From positions 1-17,680 of the forward strand of contig JACOVL010000053.1 in the NCBI GenBank assembly GCA_016177355.1: a stretch of DNA of 17,680 nt. The letters are read 5' to 3'. How positions within the stretch are numbered: the stretch's first letter is position 1; each line of letters starts with the position of its first letter. Shown here piece after piece: positions 1-7,424 of this stretch. Both the position numbers and the translations under genes were made by a program. The notes beneath the pieces were generated by a model. It was not told where the DNA came from and did no database searches. It saw only the letters and a program-made list of their open reading frames with translations. The DNA comes from Betaproteobacteria bacterium. GTDB taxonomy: Bacteria; Pseudomonadota; Gammaproteobacteria; Burkholderiales; SG8-41.

Positions 1-138
1 ATTAACTCGCTTGACGTATGTTTCGTCGTGCGAGCATTGGTACATTGAGATTCCGCGAACGCACCCAATAAAAGCTGCGCCGCGGACCCCCAAAAACCAG
101 GTGCCCACACTTATCGGCTGTAGATTGTTAAAGAGCGT
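1..138 (-). other. 5' leader of a 16S rRNA (rrn) operon, running off the left edge
   Basis: Read on the minus strand, this stretch starts right after the tRNA CCA end. It contains a boxA (124-137), then the conserved GTGTGGGCAC element (101-110), then CTCGCACGACGAAACAT, which resembles the E. coli rrn leader GTCGCAAGACGAAAAATG. This order of elements is that of 16S leaders, not of the 16S-23S spacer, where GTGTGGGCAC is absent. The 16S gene itself is not in the window. It is inferred to begin a short distance beyond base 1. No open reading frame here looks real. Confidence 0.82.
124..137 (-). promoter_or_regulatory. rrn boxA antitermination element
   Basis: The minus strand reads CGCTCTTTAACAAT, differing only in its first base from the E. 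coli rrn boxA TGCTCTTTAACAAT. In rRNA operons the boxA RNA binds NusB/NusE (S10) and helps RNA polymerase resist Rho termination. It begins one nucleotide after the CCA end of the tRNA gene, so tRNA and rRNA leader must lie on one transcript unless an unseen promoter exists between them. There is no room for one. Confidence 0.85.
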
Positions 139-215
139 TGGTAGCGGGGATAGGATTTGAACCTATGACCTTCGGGTTATGAGCCCGACGAGCTGCCAGA
201 CTGCTCCACCCCGCG
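139..215 (-). tRNA. initiator tRNA-fMet (CAT anticodon)
   Basis: This 77-nt gene on the minus strand folds into a complete cloverleaf: acceptor arm CGCGGGG/CCCCGCT, D stem GAGC/GCTC, anticodon arm TCGGG-CTCATAA-CCCGA, T arm ATAGG-TTCAAAT-CCTAT, and an encoded CCA at 139-141. The anticodon CAT is at 179-181. Two hallmarks make it the initiator and not elongator Met or Ile2: the first acceptor pair is mismatched (C1 opposite T72), and the anticodon stem has three consecutive G-C pairs next to the loop. Both are known determinants of formylation and P-site entry. It is fused to the rrn leader on its 3' side and has its own promoter 18-47 nt upstream. Confidence 0.96.
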
Positions 216-232
216 CCCGGGTTAGACTTGGA

Positions 233-262
233 ATTATAACGGGTTAGAGGGTCCGGAGTCAA
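233..262 (-). promoter_or_regulatory. sigma70 promoter for tRNA-fMet and probably the rrn operon
   Basis: On the minus strand there is a -35 TTGACT (257-262), an 18-bp spacer and a perfect -10 TATAAT (233-238). The expected start is around 227-229, about 12-14 nt before the tRNA. Immediately upstream lie A-tracts (AAAAAA at 278-283 and AAAAT at 266-270, minus strand) in the place of an UP element, which is typical of rrn P1 promoters. The UP-like region overlaps the stop codon of the upstream efflux pump gene. Confidence 0.8.
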
Positions 263-282
263 ACCATTTTCAACCCGTTTTT

Positions 283-3200
283 TCAGCGGCCTATGGCTTC
301 CGCCGGGCGGTGGCGCCGGAAATGCTCCGTCAGGTGCTCCATGCTGACGTAAAACGTGGGAGTCACATAGAGCGTCAGCATCTGGGAGAACACAAGGCCA
401 CCGACCACTGCAACACCCAGCGGCTGTCGCATTTCCGACCCGGTGCCAGTTCCAAAGGCCAGCGGCAATGCTGCGCAAATTGCCGCCAAAGTCGTCATCA
501 TGATCGGGCGGAAGCGAATCAGGCAGGCCTCGATGATCGCCTCTTGCGGCGGCAGCCCCTTCTCACGCTGCAGCTGCAAGGCGAAATCCACCATCATGAT
601 GCCGTTCTTTTTCACCAGTCCCACCAGCAGAATGATGCCCACGAAACTGAATATGTTCAGTTCCATGCCGAACAGCAGCAGCACCAACAGCGCCCCGAAA
701 CCCGCGAAGGGCAGCGCGGTCAGTATCGTGACCGGATGGGCGTAATGCTCGTAGAGGATGGCGAGCACCATGTAGATCACGAGAATTGTGATCAGCAGCA
801 GGATCGGCAGTGTCCGGAACGCATCCTGAAACGCCTTGGCGCTGCCCGCCATCTTTGCAGATACCCCGCTGGGCAGTGTTTCAGCCGCCATCTGCTCGAG
901 GCGCGAAACGGCGTCGCCGATCGAGGCGCCGGGCGCCAGGTTGAAAGACATGACGACAGCGGTCAACTGACCGTAGTGGCTCACCGACACCGGGCCAACG
1001 CCCATGCTGACATCGGCCACTGCGTGTATCGGCACCATCCGGCCGGTGCTGGACTGCACGTAAAGGGATCGCAATGCGTTGATGTCCCGCTGGAAGCGTG
1101 GTTCGAGTTCCAGCAGCACCAGGTACTGGTCCGTGGCGCCGTATAGCGTGCTGATCTGGCGTCCGCCATACGCGTTGTACAGCGCGGTTTCAATCTGTTG
1201 CGGCGACACGCCCAAAGCCGCTGCGCGATCGCGGAGGATATTGATCGAAATCTCAGGGTTGCGGATCTCCAGGTTGGTGCTGACTTCCCGAAGAAAGTCG
1301 GATTTCCGCAACTTCGTTTCGAGCTCCTGAGCTTCAGCGTAGAGCGTTCTCAGATCCGACCCCTGCAACACCATCTGATAATCGGCATTGCCGACCAGGC
1401 CTCCGATGTTGATCGACGGCGGATTGTTCATGAACACGCGCAGGCCCAGCGCCCCTCCGGCAAACGGGCGGCGCAGTTCCTGAATCACCTGGTCGGCGGT
1501 CAGCTTGCGCTCAGCGCGCGGCTTGAGACGCACGATCAACCGGCCGAGGTTGTCTCCAGTGGTGCCCCCGGTGCCCTGCCCGGCTGTCGACATGACGGCC
1601 TCCACATCGGGGTGCTTCCGGACGACCTCTGCGGCCATGCGTTGCCGCCGCTCGAGTTCGGAGAAGGTAATTCCTTCCGGCGCCCGCGTGTTGCCAAAGA
1701 TGACGCCCGTGTCCTGCCGCGGGATGAAACCCTGCGGAACCAGCTTGTATATGACCCCTATCAACACCAGAAATACGGCCGAACCAAGGAGCATAAGACC
1801 CCGGTGCCGCATGGTCCAGCGTAACGTCGTTCCATAGAAGTCCCGCGATGCATCGAATGTCCGTTCGAAGAACTGGTACACGCGGCCATGGTTGTGGGTG
1901 GTCTTCAGCAACCGGCTGCACATCATCGGCGTCATCGAAAGCGCGACTGCCCCGGATATCAGCACCGCGACCCCTATCGTGACGGCGAATTCACGGAACA
2001 ACCGGCCCAACAGGCCTTCCATGAACAAGATCGGGATGAAGACCGCCGACAGCGAAATCGTCATCGACAGCACGGTGAAGGCGATTTCCTTCGAGCCATC
2101 CAGCGCCGCGCGCATCCGGTCCTTGCCCATTTCCATGTGGCGCGTGATGTTTTCGAGCACCACGATTGCGTCGTCCACCACGAACCCGACGGCGAGGATG
2201 ATCGCCATCAACGACAGGTTGTTGAGGCTGAATCCGAGCAGATACATTGCCGCAAAAGTGCCGATAACAGACGTCGGCAGGATCAACGCGGTGATGATGG
2301 TGGACCGCGCATTGCGCAGGAATGCGAGTATCACCAGCACCACCAACATGACCGACAGCAAGAGATGGAATTCCACCGCGTTAATCGACGACTTTATGAA
2401 TTCAGAACGGTCGTTGACGACATCGATCTTCACGCCCGGCGGCGCATCACGCTCGATTTCGGGGAACAACGCCTTGACCCTGTTGACCACCTCGACCGTG
2501 TTGGCTCCCGGTTGACGGAAAACTCCGAGCCCGATATTCCGTTCACCGTTCAGCCAGCTCTTGACCCGCGCGTTCTCGATCCCGTCTTCCGCCCGGCCGA
2601 TGTCCGAAAGCCGCACGGGCATGCCGTCCTGATACGCGACAATGAGGTCGTTGAAGCCGCTGGCGCGCTCGAGCTTGCCCGAGGATTTGACCGTGAAACT
2701 ACGCGCGCTGCCCTGGAGCACGCCGGAAGGGAGATTGCTGTTTGCGTTCTGGATCGCGCTGACGATCTTGTCCAGCCCCAGGCCGCGCTTCGCCAGCGCC
2801 TCAGGGTTGACGTAGACGCGTACAGCGTACTTTTGCGCCCCGAAAACTATAACCTGTGCCACACCGTTGACCGTGGACAGCCGCTGCGCGATTTGCGTCT
2901 CGGCGAATTCGTGGAGCTGCTGAAGCGGCAAAGTTTTCGCACTGACCGCCAGGAAGATGATCGTGAAATCCGCCGGATTGACCTTGCGCAATGTCGGAGG
3001 ATCAATACCATCCGGCAGCCTGCGCATGGCCTGCGAGATGGCCGTCTGCACGTCCTGGGCCGCCGAGTCGATGTCGCGCTCCAGGCTGAATTGCAGCGTG
3101 ATGCGCGTCCTGCCGGTGCTGCTGACCGAATTCATGCTGTCCACCCCGGGGATCTGGCTGAACTGGCGTTCCAGGGGGGTGGCGACCGTCGAGGCCATGA

Positions 3201-3372
3201 TTTCCGGGTTGGCTCCGCGCAACTCCGCGTCAACCCGGACGGTCGGAAAATCGACACTGGGCAGCTCGTTCACCGGCAAGACCCGGAAAGCGAACAGCCC
3301 GAAGATGAGGATGGCCGAAACTATTATGGTCGTTGCGACCGGCCGTTCAATGAAAATTTTCGAGAGATTCAT
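283..3372 (-). CDS. RND multidrug efflux pump, inner membrane permease (MdtB/MdtC/AcrB-like)
   Basis: This 1,029-residue protein is a full-length proton-driven RND transporter, which expels drugs or other toxic compounds from the inner membrane and periplasm through a tripartite channel. It has the family start MNLSKIFIERPVATT, the TM4 proton-relay motif GFVVDDAIVVLEN (Asp pair near residue 400) and the matching TM10 lysine in VGLVKKNGIMMVDF (near 921). The N-terminal porter region with PSVDFPTVRV and NPADFTIIF is closest to the MdtB/MdtC/MuxB group, though a single permease gene is present here, not a pair. I prefer the ATG at 3372, with AAAGGG 9 nt upstream, over the in-frame GTG at 3378, which lies only 3 nt after that AAAGGG. 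It is the last gene of the operon, starting 5 nt after the adaptor stop. The substrate is not predictable. Confidence 0.93.
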   Translation of the reverse strand: MNLSKIFIERPVATTIIVSAILIFGLFAFRVLPVNELPSVDFPTVRVDAELRGANPEIMASTVATPLERQFSQIPGVDSMNSVSSTGRTRITLQFSLERDIDSAAQDVQTAISQAMRRLPDGIDPPTLRKVNPADFTIIFLAVSAKTLPLQQLHEFAETQIAQRLSTVNGVAQVIVFGAQKYAVRVYVNPEALAKRGLGLDKIVSAIQNANSNLPSGVLQGSARSFTVKSSGKLERASGFNDLIVAYQDGMPVRLSDIGRAEDGIENARVKSWLNGERNIGLGVFRQPGANTVEVVNRVKALFPEIERDAPPGVKIDVVNDRSEFIKSSINAVEFHLLLSVMLVVLVILAFLRNARSTIITALILPTSVIGTFAAMYLLGFSLNNLSLMAIILAVGFVVDDAIVVLENITRHMEMGKDRMRAALDGSKEIAFTVLSMTISLSAVFIPILFMEGLLGRLFREFAVTIGVAVLISGAVALSMTPMMCSRLLKTTHNHGRVYQFFERTFDASRDFYGTTLRWTMRHRGLMLLGSAVFLVLIGVIYKLVPQGFIPRQDTGVIFGNTRAPEGITFSELERRQRMAAEVVRKHPDVEAVMSTAGQGTGGTTGDNLGRLIVRLKPRAERKLTADQVIQELRRPFAGGALGLRVFMNNPPSINIGGLVGNADYQMVLQGSDLRTLYAEAQELETKLRKSDFLREVSTNLEIRNPEISINILRDRAAALGVSPQQIETALYNAYGGRQISTLYGATDQYLVLLELEPRFQRDINALRSLYVQSSTGRMVPIHAVADVSMGVGPVSVSHYGQLTAVVMSFNLAPGASIGDAVSRLEQMAAETLPSGVSAKMAGSAKAFQDAFRTLPILLLITILVIYMVLAILYEHYAHPVTILTALPFAGFGALLVLLLFGMELNIFSFVGIILLVGLVKKNGIMMVDFALQLQREKGLPPQEAIIEACLIRFRPIMMTTLAAICAALPLAFGTGTGSEMRQPLGVAVVGGLVFSQMLTLYVTPTFYVSMEHLTEHFRRHRPAEAIGR

Positions 3373-3377
3373 GGCCA

Positions 3378-4637
3378 CTAACCCTTTGATTTTGCCTCGG
3401 GTTTTCCTTCGTCCTTGTTGCCGCTTTCGTCTTGCTTGCCCTTGCCTTTCTTGCCCTTGCCTTTCCCTTTTTCGCCCGAGCCTGCTCCTTCCGCGCCGGC
3501 CAGCCGCACCGTTGCGCCCTGCTCCAGGGCCTGCGGGATCTCGGTAATCACCCGGTCTCCCGCCTTGATACCCGATGCGATGACGACTTCATTGCCGATC
3601 TGTCGCGACACCTTGACCGGTTGCACCAGCACCTTGCTGTCCTGGTCAATCAGATAGACATAACTTCCCTCCTGCCCCGGCTGGACCGCGGCCTCCGGAA
3701 CCACCACGGCCTCGGGTTCGATCCTGAGGACGACGCGAACGTTGGCAAACTGGCCCGGCCACAGGATTTCCTCCTTGTTCGAGACGCGGGTCTTGAGCAG
3801 GACCGTGCCGGTCTGCGGTGTCACGGTGTTATCGATGAACACCAGCTTGCCCTCGGCCGCCGCCGGCCCGCTCCGGTCCAGCAGTATCTCGATACGCATG
3901 TCTTTTTCATTCTGGTTGCGGCGGATTTCCTCCAGCTGCCGCTCCGGGATGCTGAACGACACGATAATGGGATCGGTGCTGTTGATCGTGACGAGCGGCA
4001 CCCCGCCGCCCGCAGTGGGCACCAGGTTGCCCGGCTTGATCGCCAGCGTCCCGGTGCGCCCGGCAATCGGCGAGTGTATGCGGGCGAATTCGAGCTGGAT
4101 GCGCGCTTGCTCCAGCAGCGCGCGGTCGGCGGCGGCGATAGCCTCGAGTGATTTGGTCGAAGTTACCGCGACATCGAATTCCTGACGCGTGATGAATTCG
4201 CGCTTGAGCAACGGCTCGAGCCGTTCCTGTTGCACTTTTGCGTTCTCCAGTTGAGCCATGTCGCGCGCCAGTTGCGCCTGCGCCTGCCGGTACGAGGCCG
4301 CGAACGTTCTCGGGTCAATCTGGAACAGGAGTTGTCCGGGCTTGACCAAGTCGCCCTCTTTGAACAGAACCGACTGCAACACGCCGGAAACCTGTGCCCT
4401 GATCTGCACGCTGTGCTCGGGCTCGACCGTCCCCACCGCCTCGATCAGGACCGGCATGGGCTTCACCACCGCGCTCGCCGTCTTGACAATCAGCGTGCCC
4501 CCGCCTTTACCCTGGCCTTTGCCCTTCGCCTTGCTTTCCGGCGGCGCCCCGCTCGCCGACTGCTGCCAGTACCAGTAACCGCCCGCCGCCACGGCGCTCA
4601 GCACCACAAACACCAACAGCATCGTCAATCGTTTCAT
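3378..4637 (-). CDS. RND efflux periplasmic adaptor (membrane fusion protein)
   Basis: This 419-residue adaptor links the inner-membrane pump to the outer-membrane channel. The N-terminus MKRLTMLLVFVVLSAVAAGG is a signal or anchor segment without a lipobox cysteine. A lipoyl-like half-domain (VGTVEPEHSVQIRAQVSGVL and LFKEGDLVKPGQLLFQID) precedes an alpha-hairpin coiled coil (about residues 115-180, rich in Gln/Ala/Glu), then the second lipoyl half (FARIHSPIAGRTG) and beta-barrel regions. The match is to MdtA/AcrA-type HlyD proteins. Its ATG overlaps the stop of the outer membrane channel gene by 4 nt (ATGA), so translation is probably coupled. Unusual are two Lys/Gly-rich low-complexity stretches, one just after the membrane segment (near residues 36-47) and one at the C-terminus (about 385-419). 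Confidence 0.93.
   Translation of the reverse strand: MKRLTMLLVFVVLSAVAAGGYWYWQQSASGAPPESKAKGKGQGKGGGTLIVKTASAVVKPMPVLIEAVGTVEPEHSVQIRAQVSGVLQSVLFKEGDLVKPGQLLFQIDPRTFAASYRQAQAQLARDMAQLENAKVQQERLEPLLKREFITRQEFDVAVTSTKSLEAIAAADRALLEQARIQLEFARIHSPIAGRTGTLAIKPGNLVPTAGGGVPLVTINSTDPIIVSFSIPERQLEEIRRNQNEKDMRIEILLDRSGPAAAEGKLVFIDNTVTPQTGTVLLKTRVSNKEEILWPGQFANVRVVLRIEPEAVVVPEAAVQPGQEGSYVYLIDQDSKVLVQPVKVSRQIGNEVVIASGIKAGDRVITEIPQALEQGATVRLAGAEGAGSGEKGKGKGKKGKGKQDESGNKDEGKPEAKSKG
3436..3465 (-). repeat. exact 15-bp tandem duplication in the adaptor's C-terminal tail
   Basis: On the plus strand the 15-mer TTGCCCTTGCCTTTC occurs twice back to back (3436-3450 and 3451-3465). It encodes part of the Lys-Gly tail of the adaptor. 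Because the unit is five codons, gain or loss of a copy would change tail length without shifting the frame. Confidence 0.9.
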
Positions 4638-6046
4638 TTTTTATCGCTCGCCAAGGCCAGTATGTCGCTCGCGCCCATGGAGAAATTGAGCCGCGCCAGC
4701 GCCGTGAACCAGTCGAGGTAAGACTGGATACGTTGCACACGTGCACTGGATTCGTCCTGCTGCGCTGTGATCAGATCCAGAATACTGCCGAAGCCGGCCT
4801 GGTAGCGCGCGAGCGTCGCCTGGGCAGTCTGTTCCGCGGACCTGACCTGCGCTTCCGTGCTGGCGATGCCGCTGACAGCGGTCTGCAGGTCAAAATAGGC
4901 TTGCCAGACATCGAGTTCGGTCTGCTTGTAGAGCGCGTCGCGGGCGGCTTCTGCCTGTTGAGCCTGGGCCTCGGCCTGCCGGATCTGATAGGTATCCCTG
5001 AACCCCGAGAACAGCGGGATACGCAAATTAAACGTGAGATTGAACGTGTTTGCCCCCGGGCGGTTGTCAAATAAAGTACGCGCGGTGTTTCCGGTGAACT
5101 CGATCGACGGCAATCCCGCTTTGGCCGTCGCGTTCGCGGCAGCTCGGGCGGCGCGCGCCTGCGCCTCGGCGGCAACCAGATCAGGGCGGGTGGATTTAGC
5201 ACGTTGCAGAAAACCGTCGATCGATTGCACGATTTCATGCGCCCGTGGAGGAGCCGAAAGCACCTGCACCTGGAGAAATTGATTTACCGGCAGGCCGACC
5301 GCCGAAGCGAGTTGCCCCTTCGCCTTCTGCAGGTCGCCCCTGCCGCGCGTGAGATTGAGCTGCGCCTGCGCCACCGCGGTCTCGGCCCTGTACACATCAG
5401 CCACCGTCGCCAGCCCGGACTCCCGGCGCTTCTGTGCGGCCTCAAGTGCGGTTTGATTGTTTTTCAGGGACATTTCATTTGTTTTCACCAGCGCATCGAT
5501 ACCCAGCAACTGATAATACGCATGCTCTACCTGGAATATCACATCCTGCAGTACCCGATTCTGCGCAAGATTCGCCGCCAACAGGCGATACTCCGCGGCC
5601 TCGACTTGGTCCGCCCGCGCTCCGAAATCGAATAGCACATAACTCAGGGCGAACGACGGGCCATAGCGGGTTTGCGCGGGCCCCAGCGCTCCCGTGTTCG
5701 ACGAGACGTTCTGAAGGCGGGTTCTGTTGAAATTCGCGGTAAGCTGCGGCAGCAGATCGGCCTGCTCGATGCCGACATTGGCCGCCGCGGCCCGCGCCGC
5801 ATACCAGGCCTGGCGGGTTTTAGGATTGTTTTGCAGCGCGAACTCGGTGAGTTCCGGCAACGACAGCGGGCGCGCAGAATCGGGAAGCCGGGCGCTCGGC
5901 GCTGCTTTCACTTCCGGAAGGGGAAGAGAGGATTCCCATTTGAGGTGAGGCGCAGGAGACATATAGCGCCCGGTACCGAAGGGGTCCATGCCTTCCGCGG
6001 CAGGCACGGCAACGACGGGAAGGATCAATCCCGTCAATCCCAGCAT
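4634..6046 (-). CDS. TolC-family outer membrane efflux channel
   Basis: This is a 470-residue TolC-like protein, the outer membrane exit duct of the tripartite pump. It shows the two-fold internal repeat of the family: LSLPELTEFALQNNPKTRQA with a following helix, and later IPLFSGFRDTYQIRQAEAQA, YQAGFGSILDLITAQ and the strand segments YGPSFALSYVLFDFGAR and FNLTFNLRIPLF. No lipobox cysteine is present, so it is TolC-like, not OprM-like. It is the first gene of the operon and overlaps the adaptor start by 4 nt. ATG 6046 is the only conventional start in frame. Its signal peptide then begins MLGLTGLILPVVAVPAA with no basic residues. A CTG at 6085, 6 nt after GGAGGGG, would add a proper basic n-region (LKRVAAM), so the annotated start may be 13 codons short. 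Confidence 0.92.
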   Translation of the reverse strand: MLGLTGLILPVVAVPAAEGMDPFGTGRYMSPAPHLKWESSLPLPEVKAAPSARLPDSARPLSLPELTEFALQNNPKTRQAWYAARAAAANVGIEQADLLPQLTANFNRTRLQNVSSNTGALGPAQTRYGPSFALSYVLFDFGARADQVEAAEYRLLAANLAQNRVLQDVIFQVEHAYYQLLGIDALVKTNEMSLKNNQTALEAAQKRRESGLATVADVYRAETAVAQAQLNLTRGRGDLQKAKGQLASAVGLPVNQFLQVQVLSAPPRAHEIVQSIDGFLQRAKSTRPDLVAAEAQARAARAAANATAKAGLPSIEFTGNTARTLFDNRPGANTFNLTFNLRIPLFSGFRDTYQIRQAEAQAQQAEAARDALYKQTELDVWQAYFDLQTAVSGIASTEAQVRSAEQTAQATLARYQAGFGSILDLITAQQDESSARVQRIQSYLDWFTALARLNFSMGASDILALASDKK

Positions 6047-6256
6047 GGCCGCAACCCGCTTCAGATCCGCCGTGTACCGAGCCAGAAAATACCCCTCCAG
6101 AACCCGTAGATAACCGCTGCGGCCGGGTTCCCCGAATGGCGTTGTTGTTTACCGGCGATTGTTAAGCGGAAAATCGTGAGTCGCAGAATCATAGCACAAA
6201 GCGTTCCGGGAATGCATGCTAACCTCTTGCCTTGATTGGGAAAGATCCATTCTCTT
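6047..6256. other. divergent intergenic region between efflux operon and sugar dehydrogenase
   Basis: This 210-bp region holds the upstream signals of two divergent genes. On the minus strand it has GGAGGGG at 6092-6098 and an extended -10 near 6188-6196. No regulator gene, palindromic operator or confident plus-strand promoter was recognised. No TetR/MarR-type repressor gene flanks the operon, so control of the pump cannot be read from the window. Confidence 0.5.
6188..6196 (-). promoter_or_regulatory. possible extended -10 promoter of the efflux operon
   Basis: The minus strand reads TGCTATGAT, an extended -10 (TGn followed by TATGAT at 6188-6193), about 140 nt upstream of the outer membrane channel ATG. 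No good -35 lies 16-18 bp upstream. This is compatible with an extended -10 promoter, but also with an activator-dependent one or with chance. Confidence 0.35.
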
Positions 6257-7408
6257 ATGCATAGACCCAGAGTGCTGCTGCGGTTCCCCGTTGTTCCGCT
6301 CATCCTGCTCGCGTACGCGTTCGTTCGTGCGCCGCTTCCGGTCCTGGCACAGACGATCAACAGCCAGCAGCACGCGTTCAAGGTGGTTAACATCGTCGAG
6401 GGCCTGGAGCATCCGTGGGGCCTCGCTTTCCTGCCCGATGGCGGCATGCTCGTCACGGAGCGGCCCGGCAGGCTGCGCACCGTCAGGGACGGCAGGCTCG
6501 ATCCGCAGCCGGTCGGCGGACTCCCGGCCATTGCCGCTCACGGACAGGGAGGGCTGCTCGACGTCGCGCTGCACCCCCGCTATGCGGAAAACGGTCTCGT
6601 CTATATCTCGTACGCGGCGCGCGGCGACGGCGGGGTCGGCACCGAGGTCGCCCGCGGCAGGCTCGCCGGCCACCGCCTCGAGAACGTTCAAGTCATTTTT
6701 CGCCAGCAGCCCAAAGGCAGCACTGGGCGGCACTTCGGCTCGCGGCTGGTGTTCGACCGCGAGGGCTATCTCTACATCACGCTTGGCGACCGCGGCGAGC
6801 AGCAGCGCGCCCAGCGCCCGGATGACCACGCCGGCTCGGTGATCCGGTTGTACGACGACGGACGCGTACCGAAGGACAATCCTTTCGTCGGCAAGCCGGG
6901 ATGGAAGCCGGAAAAGTACACGCTGGGCAACCGCAACATGCAGGGCGCGGCGTTGCACCCGCAAACCGGCGCGCTGTGGACGCACGAGCACGGGCCGCAG
7001 GGCGGCGATGAGATCAACGTGATCCGGGCGGGAGTCAATTACGGCTGGCCGGTCATCACTTACGGCGTGGAGTACGTGGTCGGCACCAGGATCGGCGAAG
7101 GCACGCACAAGGCCGGCATGGCGCAGCCGCTCCACTACTGGCTGCCATCGATCGCCCCTTCGGGCATGGCGTTCTATACCGGGGACAAATTCCCGCGCTG
7201 GCGCGGCGATCTTTTCGTCGGCGCGCTGCGTGATCAGATGCTGGTGCGGTTGAAGCTCGACGGCGAAAAAGTGGCCAAGGAAGAACGCATGCTGAAAGGC
7301 GTTCTGGGACGTATCCGCGATGTGCGCAATGGCCCCGACGGCCTGCTCTATCTCCTCACCGATTCGCCCCGGGGCGTGCTGGCCCGGCTCGAACCTGCAG
7401 GAAAGTAG
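6257..7408 (+). CDS. PQQ-dependent sugar (aldose-type) dehydrogenase, secreted
   Basis: This 383-residue protein belongs to the soluble glucose/aldose dehydrogenase family (GSDH beta-propeller), which oxidises sugars in the periplasm with pyrroloquinoline quinone and calcium. Repeated blade motifs are clear: EHPWGLAFLPDGGMLVTERP, HGQGGLLDVALHPRY, RHFGSRLVFDREGYLYITLG, WTHEHGPQGGDEINVI, GVNYGWPVITYG, PSGMAFYTGDKFP and RNGPDGLLYLLTD. The ATG at 6257 gives a standard signal peptide (basic MHRPRVLLR, hydrophobic core, VLA before Q). The upstream TTG at 6236 lacks a Shine-Dalgarno sequence and would weaken the signal. No PQQ biosynthesis gene is nearby, so the cofactor is made elsewhere or imported. 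The gene stands alone, converging on scpB with 16 nt between stops. The true substrate is unknown; several family members are broad aldose dehydrogenases. Confidence 0.9.
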   Translation: MHRPRVLLRFPVVPLILLAYAFVRAPLPVLAQTINSQQHAFKVVNIVEGLEHPWGLAFLPDGGMLVTERPGRLRTVRDGRLDPQPVGGLPAIAAHGQGGLLDVALHPRYAENGLVYISYAARGDGGVGTEVARGRLAGHRLENVQVIFRQQPKGSTGRHFGSRLVFDREGYLYITLGDRGEQQRAQRPDDHAGSVIRLYDDGRVPKDNPFVGKPGWKPEKYTLGNRNMQGAALHPQTGALWTHEHGPQGGDEINVIRAGVNYGWPVITYGVEYVVGTRIGEGTHKAGMAQPLHYWLPSIAPSGMAFYTGDKFPRWRGDLFVGALRDQMLVRLKLDGEKVAKEERMLKGVLGRIRDVRNGPDGLLYLLTDSPRGVLARLEPAGK

Positions 7409-7424
7409 ACGCTGCCGGGTCGGG

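Noticed and set aside
139..300. tRNA gene as an integration (att) site for a genomic island holding the efflux operon
   Set aside because: Islands usually abut the tRNA 3' end, but here the 3' end joins the rrn leader and the efflux operon lies on the promoter side. No integrase or repeated tRNA fragment was found.
1888..3381. Long open frame of 497 codons on the plus strand opposite the RND pump
   Set aside because: The translation is full of His/Arg/Asp/Gln with no domain, and the opposite strand encodes a clear full-length RND pump. It is a shadow of a GC-rich gene.
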